Counted from the first letter of the stretch, positions 1 to 9,932 are shown. The stretch: DNA of 64,000 nt from Candidatus Kuenenia hertensis (GCA_021646465.1 SOET01000019.1:1-64000), one strand, 5' to 3'. Notes: generated by a model from the sequence alone, not told the origin. Numbers and translations are program-made.

Positions 1-27
1 CAATTCAATTTAATTTCGAGGTGGTTT

Positions 28-819
28 ATGGTGGTTAATAATGTTGATCTTCGGGGAACAATACTTGGGAAGGAAAGTGGGCATTTGCGGGTGCGCAAGT
101 CTCTGTACCAGATCCTTTCCGCGTGTTTCCTCTATCCCACAGCAGAGAGGTTTTCTTTTTTCAAACATTTTGAATTTATAGAATTAGTGAACAACATTGA
201 TGATTGTTATAAAAAAGAATGCATCGGGGAAACGGGAAGCCGTATGATGCGCCTGCTTGTGTCATTTCAGAATACCACAATAAGTGAATTGCAGCGCACT
301 TATCTTCAGGGCACAGGTCATGTCATATCAACTGGCAATCCTCTCTCTGAGATTGAACATGGCCAGTCACACGTGTTTCAACACGTTCAGGTATTGGTTA
401 ATGTAGAGGGATTTTATAAGGCATTCGTGCTTGACATGCCGGAAGAAAAAAAGGGAAGAAAGAGTCACATTAGTGTAGCGCTTGAGTTTATGCAGTTTCT
501 CCTGCAGAAACACGTAGATGCATTGAATAACCACGAAACACAGGAAACGGTTCTCTATATGGGAGCGCAAAAAAAATTCCTGAAAGTGCAGGCAGGAGAA
601 TGGATACGGCTTTTTGCGATGCTTTCGGAGAAAAAAAAACAGGAAGGATTTTACTATGATCTGGCGGAACTTGCAAAGGAGTTTGTGAGGCTGGAAATGA
701 AACTGCTTGAGTTAAAAACAGCGGTATATAAAGGAACCGGTGCAACACAGAAGATCGCAGATTTGTCTGACGAATCGTTGCCCTGTCCCTTTTTTACCGG
801 TGATATATTTATGGGATGA
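28..819 (+). CDS. TorD/NarJ-family molybdoenzyme chaperone
   Basis: This 263-residue, mostly helical, cytoplasmic protein matches the TorD/DmsD/NarJ family. Members bind the Tat signal of a molybdopterin enzyme and hold it until cofactor is inserted. A GAGGTGG ribosome site sits just before the ATG. The N-terminal half carries the helical 'YQILSACFLYPTAERF' segment, and there is a central 'GNPLSEIEHG' region followed by 'KGRKSHISVALEFMQFLL', where family members have their E(P)xDH-like segment. No signal peptide or membrane helix is visible. It lies 115 bases upstream of nxrA on the same strand, so NxrA is its probable client. The family call is moderately strong; the client is inferred from position. 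Confidence 0.8.
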   Translation: MVVNNVDLRGTILGKESGHLRVRKSLYQILSACFLYPTAERFSFFKHFEFIELVNNIDDCYKKECIGETGSRMMRLLVSFQNTTISELQRTYLQGTGHVISTGNPLSEIEHGQSHVFQHVQVLVNVEGFYKAFVLDMPEEKKGRKSHISVALEFMQFLLQKHVDALNNHETQETVLYMGAQKKFLKVQAGEWIRLFAMLSEKKKQEGFYYDLAELAKEFVRLEMKLLELKTAVYKGTGATQKIADLSDESLPCPFFTGDIFMG

Positions 820-934
820 TACCATGGTGAATGTGTTGTGAATGAATTCTGTGTGTACAACAATGTTCAGAGTTGAGAATTTTAAATACGTTGCGTTGTT
901 AATTTGTTTTTTTATTTAGAAAGGAGTAGTACTT

Positions 935-3900
935 ATGAAGCTTACGAGGAGAACGTTCCTGCAGGTTGCCGGTGCAACGGGTGCGACCTTGACGTTTGCT
1001 AAGAAAGCAATGGCGTTCAGGTTGCTCAAGCCTGCTGTAGAGGTGGGGAACCCCTTGGATGCCTATCCTGACAGAAAGTGGGAATATGTCTACAGGGATC
1101 AGTACATGTATGACAGAAGTTTTACCTATTGCTGTTCCCCGAATGATACACACGCCTGCAGGATAAGGGCATTTGTGCGTAATGATGTAATAATGAGGGT
1201 GGAACAAAACTATGACCACCAGAAATACAGTGATTTGTACGGGAACAAGGCGACAAGGAACTGGAACCCCAGGATGTGTTTAAAAGGGTATACTTTTCAC
1301 AGGAGGGTATATGGCCCATACCGTCTTCGTTATCCGTTGATCCGCAAGGGTTGGAAGCGTTGGGCGGATGATGGTTTCCCGGAATTAACGCCTGAAAATA
1401 AAACGAAATACATGTTTGATAACAGAGGGAATGACGAACTGTTAAGGGCTTCCTGGGACGAGGCATTTACCTATGCCGCCAAGGGTATTATTCATATTAC
1501 CAAAAAATATAGCGGACCCGAAGGCGCTCAGAAGCTTCTTGACCAGGGATATCCGAAAGAGATGGTAGATGCAATGAATGAAGCCGGGACACGAACCTTT
1601 AAAGGACGAGGCGGTATGGGACTCCTTGGCGTTACGGGGAAATACGGTATGTACCGGTTTAATAATTGCCTCGCCCTTGTGGACACCCATAACAGGGGTG
1701 TCGGCCCTGATAAGGCATTAGGAGGCAGGAACTGGTCTAACTATACCTGGCACGGTGACCAGGCGCCCGGCCATCCATTTACGCATGGTTTGCAGACTTC
1801 AGATATTGATTTTAATGATTTGAGATTCTCAAAACTGGTAATACAAACAGGGAAAAATCTGATTGAGAATAAAATGCCTGAGGCGCATTGGCTCACGCAG
1901 GTAATGGAAAGAGGCGGAAAATTAGTTGTTATCACACCGGAATACAGCCCTTCGTCACAAAAGTCTGATTACTGGATTCCGATCAGAAACAACACTGATA
2001 CCGCATTGTTTTTAGGTCTGACAAAGATCCTCATCGACAATAAATGGTACGATGCTGACTATGTAAAGAAGTTTACGGATTTCCCTCTTCTGGTTCGGAC
2101 CGATACGCTCAAGAGGTTGTCTCCCAAAGACATTATCCCCGGTTACAAACTGCAGGATATTTCAAAAGGCATTAGTTATGAATTGCACGGACTGAAGGAT
2201 GAACAAAGGGAGATTATCGGAGATTTTGTTGTCTGGGACGCAAAGACCAAAGGCCCAAAAGCGATCACCAGAGATGATGTGGGTAATACGTTAGTTAAAA
2301 AAGGTATAGACCCTGCTTTGGAAGGTTCGTTTAAGCTGAAAACGGTTGACGGAAAAGAGATAGAGGTTATGACGCTTCTTGAGATGTATAAAATACATCT
2401 GAGGGATTATGATATTGATTCAGTCGTTGAAATGACTTCTTGTCCCAAAGAGCTGATCGAAAGACTGGCAAAAGACATCGCTACCATTAAGCCGGTTGCA
2501 CTTCATCATGGTGAGGGGGTAAATCATTATTTCCACGCAACCCTGATGAATCGTTCCTATTATCTGCCGCTGATGTTAACGGGAAATGTAGGATATCATG
2601 GCTCCGGATCGCATACATGGTCTGGTAATTATAAGGCAGGAAACTTTCAAGCGGCAAAGTGGTGCGGGCCGGGTTTCTATGGTTGGGTTGCAGAGGACGT
2701 GTTCAATCCGAATCTGGACCCGTATGCGCCGGCAAAGGATTTAAAAATTAAAGGACGCGCCCGGGATGAAGAGGTTGCATACTGGAACCACAATGACCGT
2801 CCGTTGATTGTAAATACGCCGAAATACGGACGTAAGTGTTTTACCGGCCAGACCCATATGCCTACGCCGACAAAGATCATGTGGTTCACCAACGTTAATC
2901 TGGTTAATAATGCAAAACACGTGTATCAGATGCTGAAGAATGTAAATCCCAATATTGAACAGATTATGTCCACTGATATTGAGATGACCGGCTCCATAGA
3001 GTATGCGGATTTTGCATTTCCTGCCAACTCATGGGTGGAGTTTCAGCAGTACGAGATTACCAATTCCTGTTCTAACCCGTTTATCCAGATTTGGGGCAAG
3101 AGCGGAATCAGGCCTGTCTATGATTCCAGGGATGATATCAATATCCTCGCTGGCATGGCGGCGAAGTTAGGCGAATTGCTTAAGGATACTCGTTTTGCCG
3201 ATAACTGGAAATTTGCACTGGATGGCAGATCAGAGGTGTATATAAACAGGCTTCTCAATGGCAGTACTACCAGTCATGGATATACGTGCGAAGATATCCT
3301 GGCAGGAAAGTACGGTGAACCCGGAGTCGCCTTGCTACTATTCCGTACTTACCCGAGAACGCCTTTCTGGGAACAGGTAAAAGAGGATTGGCCCTTCTAT
3401 ACACCTACAGGAAGGCTGCAGGCATATAATGATGAAAATGAGATTATTGAATACGGTGAGAATTTCATAGTACATCGTGAAGGACCTGAGGCCACGCCGT
3501 TTCTGCCGAATGCCATTGTCAGCACCAATCCGTATATCCGTCCCGATGACTACGGTATTCCGGAAAGTGCAGAGCACTGGGATGAAAGGACAATCAGGAA
3601 TATCAAGAAGTCATGGGAAGAAACAAAGAAGACGAAGAACTTCTTGTGGGAAAAGGGATATCAGTTCTACTGTGTAACACCAAAGTCAAGACATACGACA
3701 CACTCACAGTGGGCGGTCACCGACTGGAACTTTATCTGGAATAACAACTTTGGCGACCCATACAGGATGGATAAGAGGATGCCGGGAGTTGGAGAACATC
3801 AGATACATATTAATCCACAGGCAGCGAAAGACTTGGGCATTGAGGACGGCGACTATGTATATGTTGATGCAAACCCGGCAGACAGGCCGTATGAGGGATG

Positions 3901-4384
3901 GAAACCGAATGATCCGTTCTATAAAGTTACAAGACTTATGCTAAGAGCGAAATACAATCCCGCATATCCGTATAACTGTACGATGATGAAGCATTCTGCC
4001 TGGATTTCAACTGAGAGGAGTGTACAGGCGCATGAGACGAGGCCTGACGGGAGGGCGTTGTCTGCAGGAACTGGTTATCAATCCAGTTTCCGTTATGGTT
4101 CACAACAGAGTATTACCAGGGACTGGTCGATGCCTATGCATCAGCTGGACAGCCTCTTTCATAAGGCGAAAATCGGAATGAAATTTGTGTTTGGTTATGA
4201 GGCAGATAATCACGGAATTAATACCGTACCAAAAGAAACGTTGATAAAGATTACAAAGGCTGAGAATGGTGGTATAGGAGGAAAAGGAGTTTGGGATCCT
4301 GTGAAAACCGGATATACCGCCGGCAACGAAAATGATTTCATGAAGAAATTCCTGAATGGTGAGCTGATAAAAGTGGAAGCTTAA
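935..4384 (+). CDS. nxrA: Nitrite oxidoreductase alpha subunit (NarG-like, Mo-bisMGD)
   Basis: This 1149-residue catalytic subunit of the DMSO-reductase superfamily would interconvert nitrite and nitrate; in anammox bacteria that step supplies electrons for carbon fixation. The start has AAAGGAG upstream. Residues 5-14 form a twin-arginine signal (TRRTFLQVAG), so the folded enzyme is exported, presumably into the anammoxosome. Cys66, Cys67, Cys75 and Cys115 are candidates for the N-terminal Fe-S cluster. Asp275 in 'NYTWHGDQAPGHP' lines up with the molybdenum-ligand Asp of the NarG 'WYDWY' region. The C-terminal molybdopterin-binding domain is present ('WNNNFGDPYRMDKRMPG' and onward). The length fits the anammox and Nitrospira type. 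No beta or gamma subunit gene follows; they would have to lie upstream of the window or elsewhere. Confidence 0.93.
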   Translation: MKLTRRTFLQVAGATGATLTFAKKAMAFRLLKPAVEVGNPLDAYPDRKWEYVYRDQYMYDRSFTYCCSPNDTHACRIRAFVRNDVIMRVEQNYDHQKYSDLYGNKATRNWNPRMCLKGYTFHRRVYGPYRLRYPLIRKGWKRWADDGFPELTPENKTKYMFDNRGNDELLRASWDEAFTYAAKGIIHITKKYSGPEGAQKLLDQGYPKEMVDAMNEAGTRTFKGRGGMGLLGVTGKYGMYRFNNCLALVDTHNRGVGPDKALGGRNWSNYTWHGDQAPGHPFTHGLQTSDIDFNDLRFSKLVIQTGKNLIENKMPEAHWLTQVMERGGKLVVITPEYSPSSQKSDYWIPIRNNTDTALFLGLTKILIDNKWYDADYVKKFTDFPLLVRTDTLKRLSPKDIIPGYKLQDISKGISYELHGLKDEQREIIGDFVVWDAKTKGPKAITRDDVGNTLVKKGIDPALEGSFKLKTVDGKEIEVMTLLEMYKIHLRDYDIDSVVEMTSCPKELIERLAKDIATIKPVALHHGEGVNHYFHATLMNRSYYLPLMLTGNVGYHGSGSHTWSGNYKAGNFQAAKWCGPGFYGWVAEDVFNPNLDPYAPAKDLKIKGRARDEEVAYWNHNDRPLIVNTPKYGRKCFTGQTHMPTPTKIMWFTNVNLVNNAKHVYQMLKNVNPNIEQIMSTDIEMTGSIEYADFAFPANSWVEFQQYEITNSCSNPFIQIWGKSGIRPVYDSRDDINILAGMAAKLGELLKDTRFADNWKFALDGRSEVYINRLLNGSTTSHGYTCEDILAGKYGEPGVALLLFRTYPRTPFWEQVKEDWPFYTPTGRLQAYNDENEIIEYGENFIVHREGPEATPFLPNAIVSTNPYIRPDDYGIPESAEHWDERTIRNIKKSWEETKKTKNFLWEKGYQFYCVTPKSRHTTHSQWAVTDWNFIWNNNFGDPYRMDKRMPGVGEHQIHINPQAAKDLGIEDGDYVYVDANPADRPYEGWKPNDPFYKVTRLMLRAKYNPAYPYNCTMMKHSAWISTERSVQAHETRPDGRALSAGTGYQSSFRYGSQQSITRDWSMPMHQLDSLFHKAKIGMKFVFGYEADNHGINTVPKETLIKITKAENGGIGGKGVWDPVKTGYTAGNENDFMKKFLNGELIKVEA

Positions 4385-4405
4385 TAGTTACATTACAGTA
4401 AAAGT

Positions 4406-4448
4406 AGGCGGGCGAACAAATGTTCTTTTGGACATTTGTTCGCCTGCT
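4406..4448 (+). terminator. Stem-loop terminator after nxrA
   Basis: An 17-18 bp near-perfect hairpin (arms 4406-4423 and 4432-4448, 8-base loop) begins 22 bases after the nxrA stop. Its T-rich tail is short (TTCAATTT), so it may act on either strand or simply protect the 3' end. Confidence 0.65.
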
Positions 4449-4777
4449 TCAATTTAACGTTTAGGGAATTTCAATCTTTGTAGAGGCTGAAGATTTTCAG
4501 CCCCTACGTTGAAATGTTTTATCCCATAAAGCCGCCGAAGGCCTAATTAAATATTCAAGGAATTTCAGAGTATTGTTGGTTGTTCCAAAACCTCGCAGAG
4601 TGCTTACCGTCATATGAAAAAATTTTAAGCCAGGGGGTAACCCCTTCTATAGTCAAACAAATCTGGTTTTCGAAATAGTAAATAGGTTTTCATTCCGAAA
4701 TATAACCCTTCGACTCCGCTCAGCATGACTCCGCTATCACCCTGAGCGGAGTCGAAGGGTTAATATATGAACACATT
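4449..4777. repeat. Palindromic repeats between nxrA and kinase
   Basis: No gene is visible here. The segment holds a hairpin at 4482-4508 (GTAGAGGCTGAA / TTCAGCCCCTAC), a solo copy of the AGTCAAACAAAT..TTTTCGAAA repeat at 4651-4675, and a perfect 21-bp inverted repeat (arms 4703-4723 and 4742-4762, core CTTCGACTCCGCTCAG) just before the kinase start. The last one is long enough to stop or slow transcription entering the kinase gene. Confidence 0.7.
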
Positions 4778-5533
4778 ATGTCGATAAAGAACAAATTAAT
4801 CATTGTGCTTCTTTGCATCTCACTTATACCCATTTCTGTTATTACTACCACAAATTATTTTCAGAGTAAAAAAACATTAACACAATATACCCTGGATAAT
4901 TTAACGGCTATTGCCGAATCGAAGAAGACGCATATTGTGTCTCTTTTAGAGGTAAAAAAAGGCAGAACGATAGACTTTACTTCGGATGGTTTTATAAGAG
5001 ACCGCTTGGAAAAAATAAAGTTAGGGAAATTTTCCAATAAGAAAATAATTGGCTCTCTTAACAGGCATTTATCGGTAAATAAATTACCGTTGGATTCTCA
5101 CATTGATGGGATTGCAATAGTGGATTCAAAGGGGAAGGTTGTTGCGTCAACCGACAAAACCTGGATCAATATAGATATGTCGGGGGAGGACATTTTTGGG
5201 GAGGGAATGAAAACACTACCAGGGCATACTTATGTTAATCAGTCTACTTCCAGCCCGTATATAAAATCTGAAAGTTTTTATATTGTCGCGCCGGTCACCT
5301 CAAAGCGTTATCCGGGCATGGGAATAATAGGACTTGTTGTTAATTGTTATAATATGAGTTTGTTGAATGAAATAACGACGATTCATGCAGGCATGGGCAA
5401 TATGGAAGAGGTTTACCTGGTCAATAAAGATAAAGTAATGCTTACCGATTCAAGGTTTATCCCCAACGCGCCATTTCGGTTACGCATTGACACCGCTCCT
5501 GTTAATACATTTTTGCAGACAAAAAAACAATAA
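4778..5533 (+). CDS. PAS sensor histidine kinase, N-terminal half (frameshifted)
   Basis: This is the sensor half of a kinase whose frame is broken. It has an N-terminal membrane helix (about residues 6-26) and an extracytoplasmic sensor region that closely matches the kinase at 19646-22348: both have 'KKGRTIDF' followed by 'SDGFIRDRLEKI', then 'PLDSHIDGI'. The frame ends in a TAA at 5531, just after a run of seven A (5521-5527). The codons after the run in the -1 frame read 'ITGIYHDYRG', matching 'ITGVYLDYRG' in the paralogue, so 4778-7356 was, or is, a single gene. See the C-terminal half and the slippery-site entry. Confidence 0.85.
   Translation: MSIKNKLIIVLLCISLIPISVITTTNYFQSKKTLTQYTLDNLTAIAESKKTHIVSLLEVKKGRTIDFTSDGFIRDRLEKIKLGKFSNKKIIGSLNRHLSVNKLPLDSHIDGIAIVDSKGKVVASTDKTWINIDMSGEDIFGEGMKTLPGHTYVNQSTSSPYIKSESFYIVAPVTSKRYPGMGIIGLVVNCYNMSLLNEITTIHAGMGNMEEVYLVNKDKVMLTDSRFIPNAPFRLRIDTAPVNTFLQTKKQ
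5521..5531 (+). other. A_AAA_AAA heptamer at the kinase frame break
   Basis: Seven A residues are placed so that the zero frame reads A AAA AAA, followed by CAA TAA. Re-pairing one base back gives exactly the frame used by the rest of the kinase. This matches the X XXX XXX form of -1 slippery heptamers. It could be programmed frameshifting, a phase-variable tract or a homopolymer sequencing error. Confidence 0.6.
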
Positions 5534-5652
5534 CAGGTATTTATCACGATTACAGAGGAGTATCTGTTGTTGGCGCATCTTCCTATATCCCTGAATTTGA
5601 TTGGATACTTATAGCGGAAATAGATAAAGCGGAAGCTTTTGCATCTCTTAGG

Positions 5653-7356
5653 ATGATGGGTATGATTGCCCTTGTTACCGGATGTGCAAGTGGTATTCTG
5701 GTTACGGTGTTTAGTATTGGTTTTTCTCTTTCTATGGCACGGCCAATTAAAAAGCTAACGATTGCGACAAATATGTTTGCGAACGGTAATTTTTCTCACA
5801 GAGTGAAACTAAACAGACGGGATGAACTGGGAGAACTTTCCAGGTCTTTTAACTCAATGGCGGATGAACTTGCCCAGGAAACATACAAATTATCACGTTC
5901 CATTGAACAAAGCCCGAATGCAGTTATAATTACTGATGTTAATGGCAACATTGAATATGTAAATCCTAAATTTGTACAGATGACAGGATATAGTGCTAAA
6001 GAGGTTATAGATAAAAATCCGCGTATATTAAAATCGGGAACATGTCCCAGGCAGAAAGACAAAGAATTATGGAATACGATTAAAGCAGGAGGAGAATGGC
6101 ATGGGGAATTTCAAAATAGAAAGAAAGACGGAAATTTTTATTGGGCATCTGTTTCCATCTCCGCAGTAAAAGACCGGAATGGAGTCGTTAAAAACTTTAT
6201 TGGTATCCAGGAAGACATTACGGAAAAAAAACATCTGCAGAACGAGTTGCGCGAAAACAAAGAAAGCCTGGCACATGCTCAACATATTGCACATTTGGGG
6301 AGTTGGGAATGGGATATCCATAATGATACTGTTAACTGTTCCGATGAATCGTATCGTATATTTGGGTTGAAACCGCAGGAAATCGTTTTAACAGATGAAG
6401 TATTTATGTCTTTTGTGCATCCTGAATATAAGAAATCCGTCAGAGATGCACTTGCTGAGTCCATCAAAGGAAAAATACCAGACAAAATAGAATACGTAAT
6501 TGTCCTTCCACATGGCAATGAACGCATCATTGCCCATGAATGGGAGGTTGTATGCGATGAGAATGGTAATCCTTTCAAAATAGTCGGGATACTCCAGGAT
6601 ATTACGGTAAAAAGAAAGATGGAACAGGAACTTTTGCAGTCAAAAAAAATACAGGCTATGGGGGTAATGAGCTCAGGAATTGCGCACGAGTTTAATAATA
6701 TACTGGCAATCATTTCCGGAAATGTGCAGATGTTGATGAGGAGAAATAAAGACCAGGGAAAATTGTATGAAGAACTCAGGTTGATTTTGAAGTCTTGCAA
6801 GGATGGCGCGGAAATTGTTCGCAGAATGAATGAATTTACCAGAACAGCGGAAGACCCTAAAAAATATGCCATAGTAAATATAAATGATTTAGTAAAAAAT
6901 GCCGTTGCATTTACAAAGCCAAGGTGGAAGGATATGGCGGAAGGTCTAAATATACAATACATTTTAAATATGGAAGGGCTTAATGAGACAGTTTCGCGTA
7001 TAAAAGGGAAATCTTCGGAATTACGTGAGGTTATTGTAAATATTATTCATAATGCGTTAGATGCAATGCCTGAAGGAGGATATCTTACCTTCTCAACATG
7101 GGAGAAAGATGATTTCGTTTTTTTAAGTATTTCTGATACGGGTATTGGTATGAATGAAGAGGTACAGTCACAAATATTCGATCCTTTTTTTACCAGTAAG
7201 GGAATAAAAGGTATGGGGTTGGGTATGAGCTTGTCATATGGGATCGTAAAAAGACATCGGGGTGAGATAGAGATAAAAAGTAAAGTTGGGGCAGGAAGTA
7301 CCTTCATTCTTAAATTTCCGGTAAATAAGGAATTCTTAAATAGCAAAGCTTGTTGA
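5653..7356 (+). CDS. PAS sensor histidine kinase, C-terminal half (frameshifted)
   Basis: This is the continuation of the split kinase. The homologous reading frame really resumes at about 5527, and the ATG at 5653 is only the first Met. In order it contains a membrane helix (about 1-30), a HAMP domain (about 30-80), two PAS domains (about 85-195 and 205-320, the first with 'NAVIITDVNGNIEYVNP'), HisKA with the phospho-acceptor His in 'SSGIAHEFNNILAI', and HATPase_c with N ('IIHNALDAMPEGG'), G1 ('ISDTGIGM') and G2 ('KGMGLGMSL') boxes. It has no receiver domain, unlike its paralogue, and no regulator gene is adjacent. If translated alone it would keep the membrane anchor and lose the sensor domain. 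Confidence 0.85.
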   Translation: MMGMIALVTGCASGILVTVFSIGFSLSMARPIKKLTIATNMFANGNFSHRVKLNRRDELGELSRSFNSMADELAQETYKLSRSIEQSPNAVIITDVNGNIEYVNPKFVQMTGYSAKEVIDKNPRILKSGTCPRQKDKELWNTIKAGGEWHGEFQNRKKDGNFYWASVSISAVKDRNGVVKNFIGIQEDITEKKHLQNELRENKESLAHAQHIAHLGSWEWDIHNDTVNCSDESYRIFGLKPQEIVLTDEVFMSFVHPEYKKSVRDALAESIKGKIPDKIEYVIVLPHGNERIIAHEWEVVCDENGNPFKIVGILQDITVKRKMEQELLQSKKIQAMGVMSSGIAHEFNNILAIISGNVQMLMRRNKDQGKLYEELRLILKSCKDGAEIVRRMNEFTRTAEDPKKYAIVNINDLVKNAVAFTKPRWKDMAEGLNIQYILNMEGLNETVSRIKGKSSELREVIVNIIHNALDAMPEGGYLTFSTWEKDDFVFLSISDTGIGMNEEVQSQIFDPFFTSKGIKGMGLGMSLSYGIVKRHRGEIEIKSKVGAGSTFILKFPVNKEFLNSKAC

Positions 7357-7927
7357 AACATTAAAGGTACGGTCAAAAATTGCAATAATCTCAGATGTTC
7401 TCAAATGCAGCGCCTTTGCTTAATGACAAGCACGGGCAGGGCCCCTTTTTTTGCCCTTTTGTTCGTTATAGAACAATTCAGTCAATTTGAGGATAAATTC
7501 CATTGCTTTACTTGGTGCAAGGTATTTCAGGGGAGCATTCCCGATTTTTTGTAAAAAACAATTACCGTTTTCATAATGGTATTGCCGGGTAAGTTCTGTT
7601 TTCATATTGTATTGTCGGGTAAGAAACCTTACAGACTGAGCCTTCGAATGTACTCAGGGATGACTGTGAATGCCATGCTGAGCACTTCGCTCCATTTGCT
7701 TCACCCAGGACAAGCTTTGTCATTCTGAGCGGAGTCGAAGAATCTCTTTACCGCTCAGGATAAACTCCGTCGAAGCATAATATAATAATTTCAGGTTACA
7801 AAAAATCGGGAATGCTCCCGTATTTCAGTAAGGCTTTATTTTAAAAAAATTTTTGCGGGAATATTTTTAACAAGGCTAAAGTTGATACTGGTTAGTCTGG
7901 CATCCATGATATCATAATGAAAGGAGA
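7357..7927. repeat. Repeat-rich gap between kinase and cooS
   Basis: No convincing gene lies in this 570-base gap. It contains a perfect 24-bp inverted repeat (7531-7554 and 7796-7819, core GGGAGCATTCCCGATTTTTT), of which a third near-copy lies at 14961-14983. It also has two roughly 30-bp direct repeats at about 7575-7635 (each with a CCGGGTAAG or TCGGGTAAG block) and degenerate copies of the CTGAGCGGAGTCGAAG palindrome (about 7660-7780). A 61-codon minus-strand frame over 7420-7605 is built largely of these repeats and is not counted as a gene. Confidence 0.6.
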
Positions 7928-7936
7928 GTGTCTCTT

Positions 7937-9904
7937 ATGGAAGAAAAACAAAAAACAGTTGATCAGGTAATGATTGACAGAATGAATGAACTCAAAGTAG
8001 AAACCCTTTATGACAGATACCAGGCACAGCTTCCGCAGTGTGGCTATGGCAGTCTTGCATTATGCTGCCGCCATTGCAACTATGGACCATGCAACATAGA
8101 TCCCTTCGGAAATGGACCAAAGAAAGGGGTTTGCGGTGCTGATGCAAATACCTTTGCTGCCAGGCATTTCCTTCGTATGAGCGGTGCAGGTACCGGCTGC
8201 CATTCTGATCATGGGCGTGCTGTAGCTCATCTGTTAGTAGCAACGGCAAGGGGTGAAGCGCGGGGTTATAGGATCAAAGATGTAGAAAAGCTTATGGCAG
8301 TCGCTGAGTTTTTTGGAATAAAGACGAAGGACCGTAATATCAGCGAAATTGCCGAGGAAGTCGGTGAGATGGCACTCATGGAATTTGGAAAGCCTTACGG
8401 AACTTTATTGTTTCTTAAGCGGGCGCCGGAAGCGCGCCAAAAGGTATGGGAAAAGGCAGGTATTGCTCCAAGGGCAATTGATCGCGAAGTTTGTGAAAGT
8501 CTGCATCGAACAGGTATGGGCGGTGATCAAGACTATCGTAACCTTACAAAACAGGCTATGCGTGTAGCATTGGCGGATGGCTGGGGTGGAAGTATGATAG
8601 CGACGGAGTTACAGGATATTTTATTCGGTACCCCAAAACCCGTTCAGGGGAGATCAAATCTGGGTGTCCTGAAAAAAGATCACGTAAATATTGTTGTCCA
8701 TGGACATGAGCCTCAACTCGCAGAAGCAATTGTTCTTGCCTCCAGCGATCCTGACATAGAAAAAGCGGTAGCCGCATCGGGAGCAAAAGGCCTTGTGATT
8801 GCAGGCCTCTGTTGCACGGCGAACGAACTCCTTGTAAGGCACGGAATTCCGATGGCCGGACATACCACCATGCAGGAAGCAGCTATAGCAACGGGCGCCG
8901 TTGAGTTAATGGTTGTTGATATTCAGTGCGTCATGCAGGCCTTGATTGAAACGGCAAAGCATTTTCACACCAGATTTGTCACGACCTTATCAAAGGCAAA
9001 TATCTATGGCGCTGAACATGTAGAGTTTACCGATGAACATGCGTTGGAATCAGCAAAAAAGATTATCATGATGTCCATAGAAAACTTTAAAAGCCGTGAT
9101 AACAAAAAAGTGTTTATACCAGCAGGTGCAGAACCAAATGTTATTGCCGGTTTCAGCCATGAAACCATTAAATATATGCTTGGCGGCCGGTATCGGGCGA
9201 GCTACAGACCATTAAACGACAACATAATAAACGGAAGGATTCGTGGAGTTGTTGGTATTGCAGGATGTACCAGTCCAAGAACAGGGGCAGGGGAAGAATC
9301 TTATGTAAATCTGGCAAAAGAACTCATCGCGAACAACATATTAGTTGTGGGAACGGGTTGTGCTGCCGGGCAGTGCGCATCCGGGGGACTGATGATTCCT
9401 GAATTAAAGGATTTGTGCGGTGAAGGCCTCCGGGAAGTCTGTGAAGCAGTAGGTATACCGCCGGTTTTACATTCCGGGGCCTGCATTGATAACAGTCGTA
9501 TCCTTATAGCTCTTTCTGAGATGGTAAAAGAAGGTGGGCTGGGAAACGATATTAGTGAAATGCCTGTTGCCGGTGTGTGCCTGGAATGGATGCATGAAAA
9601 GGCTATTGCTATTGGACAATATTTTGTTGCATCCGGTGTGTATACCATTTTTGGCATGAATTCACCTGTTGCAGGTGCGCCTGATATGCAAAGATTATTA
9701 ACAAAGGATATGGAAGAACTGGTTGGCGCCAGGTGGGATTTTGAGCAGGATTTAAAGAAAACGGGCAAAATGATAATAGATCACATAGAGAAAAAAAGAG
9801 ATGCGCTCGGTATAAATGTAAAAAAAGAAAGAAAACTTTACGATATGGCGGAAAGAAGGGCGCTGGAAAGGGAGTGCAAACCCGTTTCCGGACATCATTC
9901 ATAA
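7937..9904 (+). CDS. cooS: Monofunctional Ni-Fe carbon monoxide dehydrogenase
   Basis: This enzyme oxidises CO or reduces CO2 at a Ni-4Fe-5S C-cluster. The ATG at 7937 is chosen over the GTG at 7928 because the GTG overlaps the AAGGAGAG ribosome site. The Cys-rich N-terminus ('CCRHCNYGPCNIDP', then 'GVCGADANTFAARHF') supplies the B- and D-cluster ligands. 'GLCCTANEL', 'GIAGCTSPRTG', 'GTGCAAGQCA', 'SGACIDNSR' and the 'CLEWMHEKAIAIGQYFVASG' segment match the C-cluster scaffold. At 655 residues it has normal CooS length. No acetyl-CoA synthase, ferredoxin or maturation gene is adjacent, but a stump of a POR gamma gene follows 28 bases later, suggesting a former carbon-metabolism operon. A cytoplasmic role in CO2 fixation is inferred. 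Confidence 0.93.
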   Translation: MEEKQKTVDQVMIDRMNELKVETLYDRYQAQLPQCGYGSLALCCRHCNYGPCNIDPFGNGPKKGVCGADANTFAARHFLRMSGAGTGCHSDHGRAVAHLLVATARGEARGYRIKDVEKLMAVAEFFGIKTKDRNISEIAEEVGEMALMEFGKPYGTLLFLKRAPEARQKVWEKAGIAPRAIDREVCESLHRTGMGGDQDYRNLTKQAMRVALADGWGGSMIATELQDILFGTPKPVQGRSNLGVLKKDHVNIVVHGHEPQLAEAIVLASSDPDIEKAVAASGAKGLVIAGLCCTANELLVRHGIPMAGHTTMQEAAIATGAVELMVVDIQCVMQALIETAKHFHTRFVTTLSKANIYGAEHVEFTDEHALESAKKIIMMSIENFKSRDNKKVFIPAGAEPNVIAGFSHETIKYMLGGRYRASYRPLNDNIINGRIRGVVGIAGCTSPRTGAGEESYVNLAKELIANNILVVGTGCAAGQCASGGLMIPELKDLCGEGLREVCEAVGIPPVLHSGACIDNSRILIALSEMVKEGGLGNDISEMPVAGVCLEWMHEKAIAIGQYFVASGVYTIFGMNSPVAGAPDMQRLLTKDMEELVGARWDFEQDLKKTGKMIIDHIEKKRDALGINVKKERKLYDMAERRALERECKPVSGHHS

Positions 9905-9932
9905 AGATTTATACAGACAGGAGGCGGAGCAA

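Noticed and set aside
7420-7605. 61-codon minus-strand frame 'MKTELTRQYHYENGNCFLQK'
   Set aside because: Built largely from direct and inverted repeats found elsewhere without coding; kept as repeat only.
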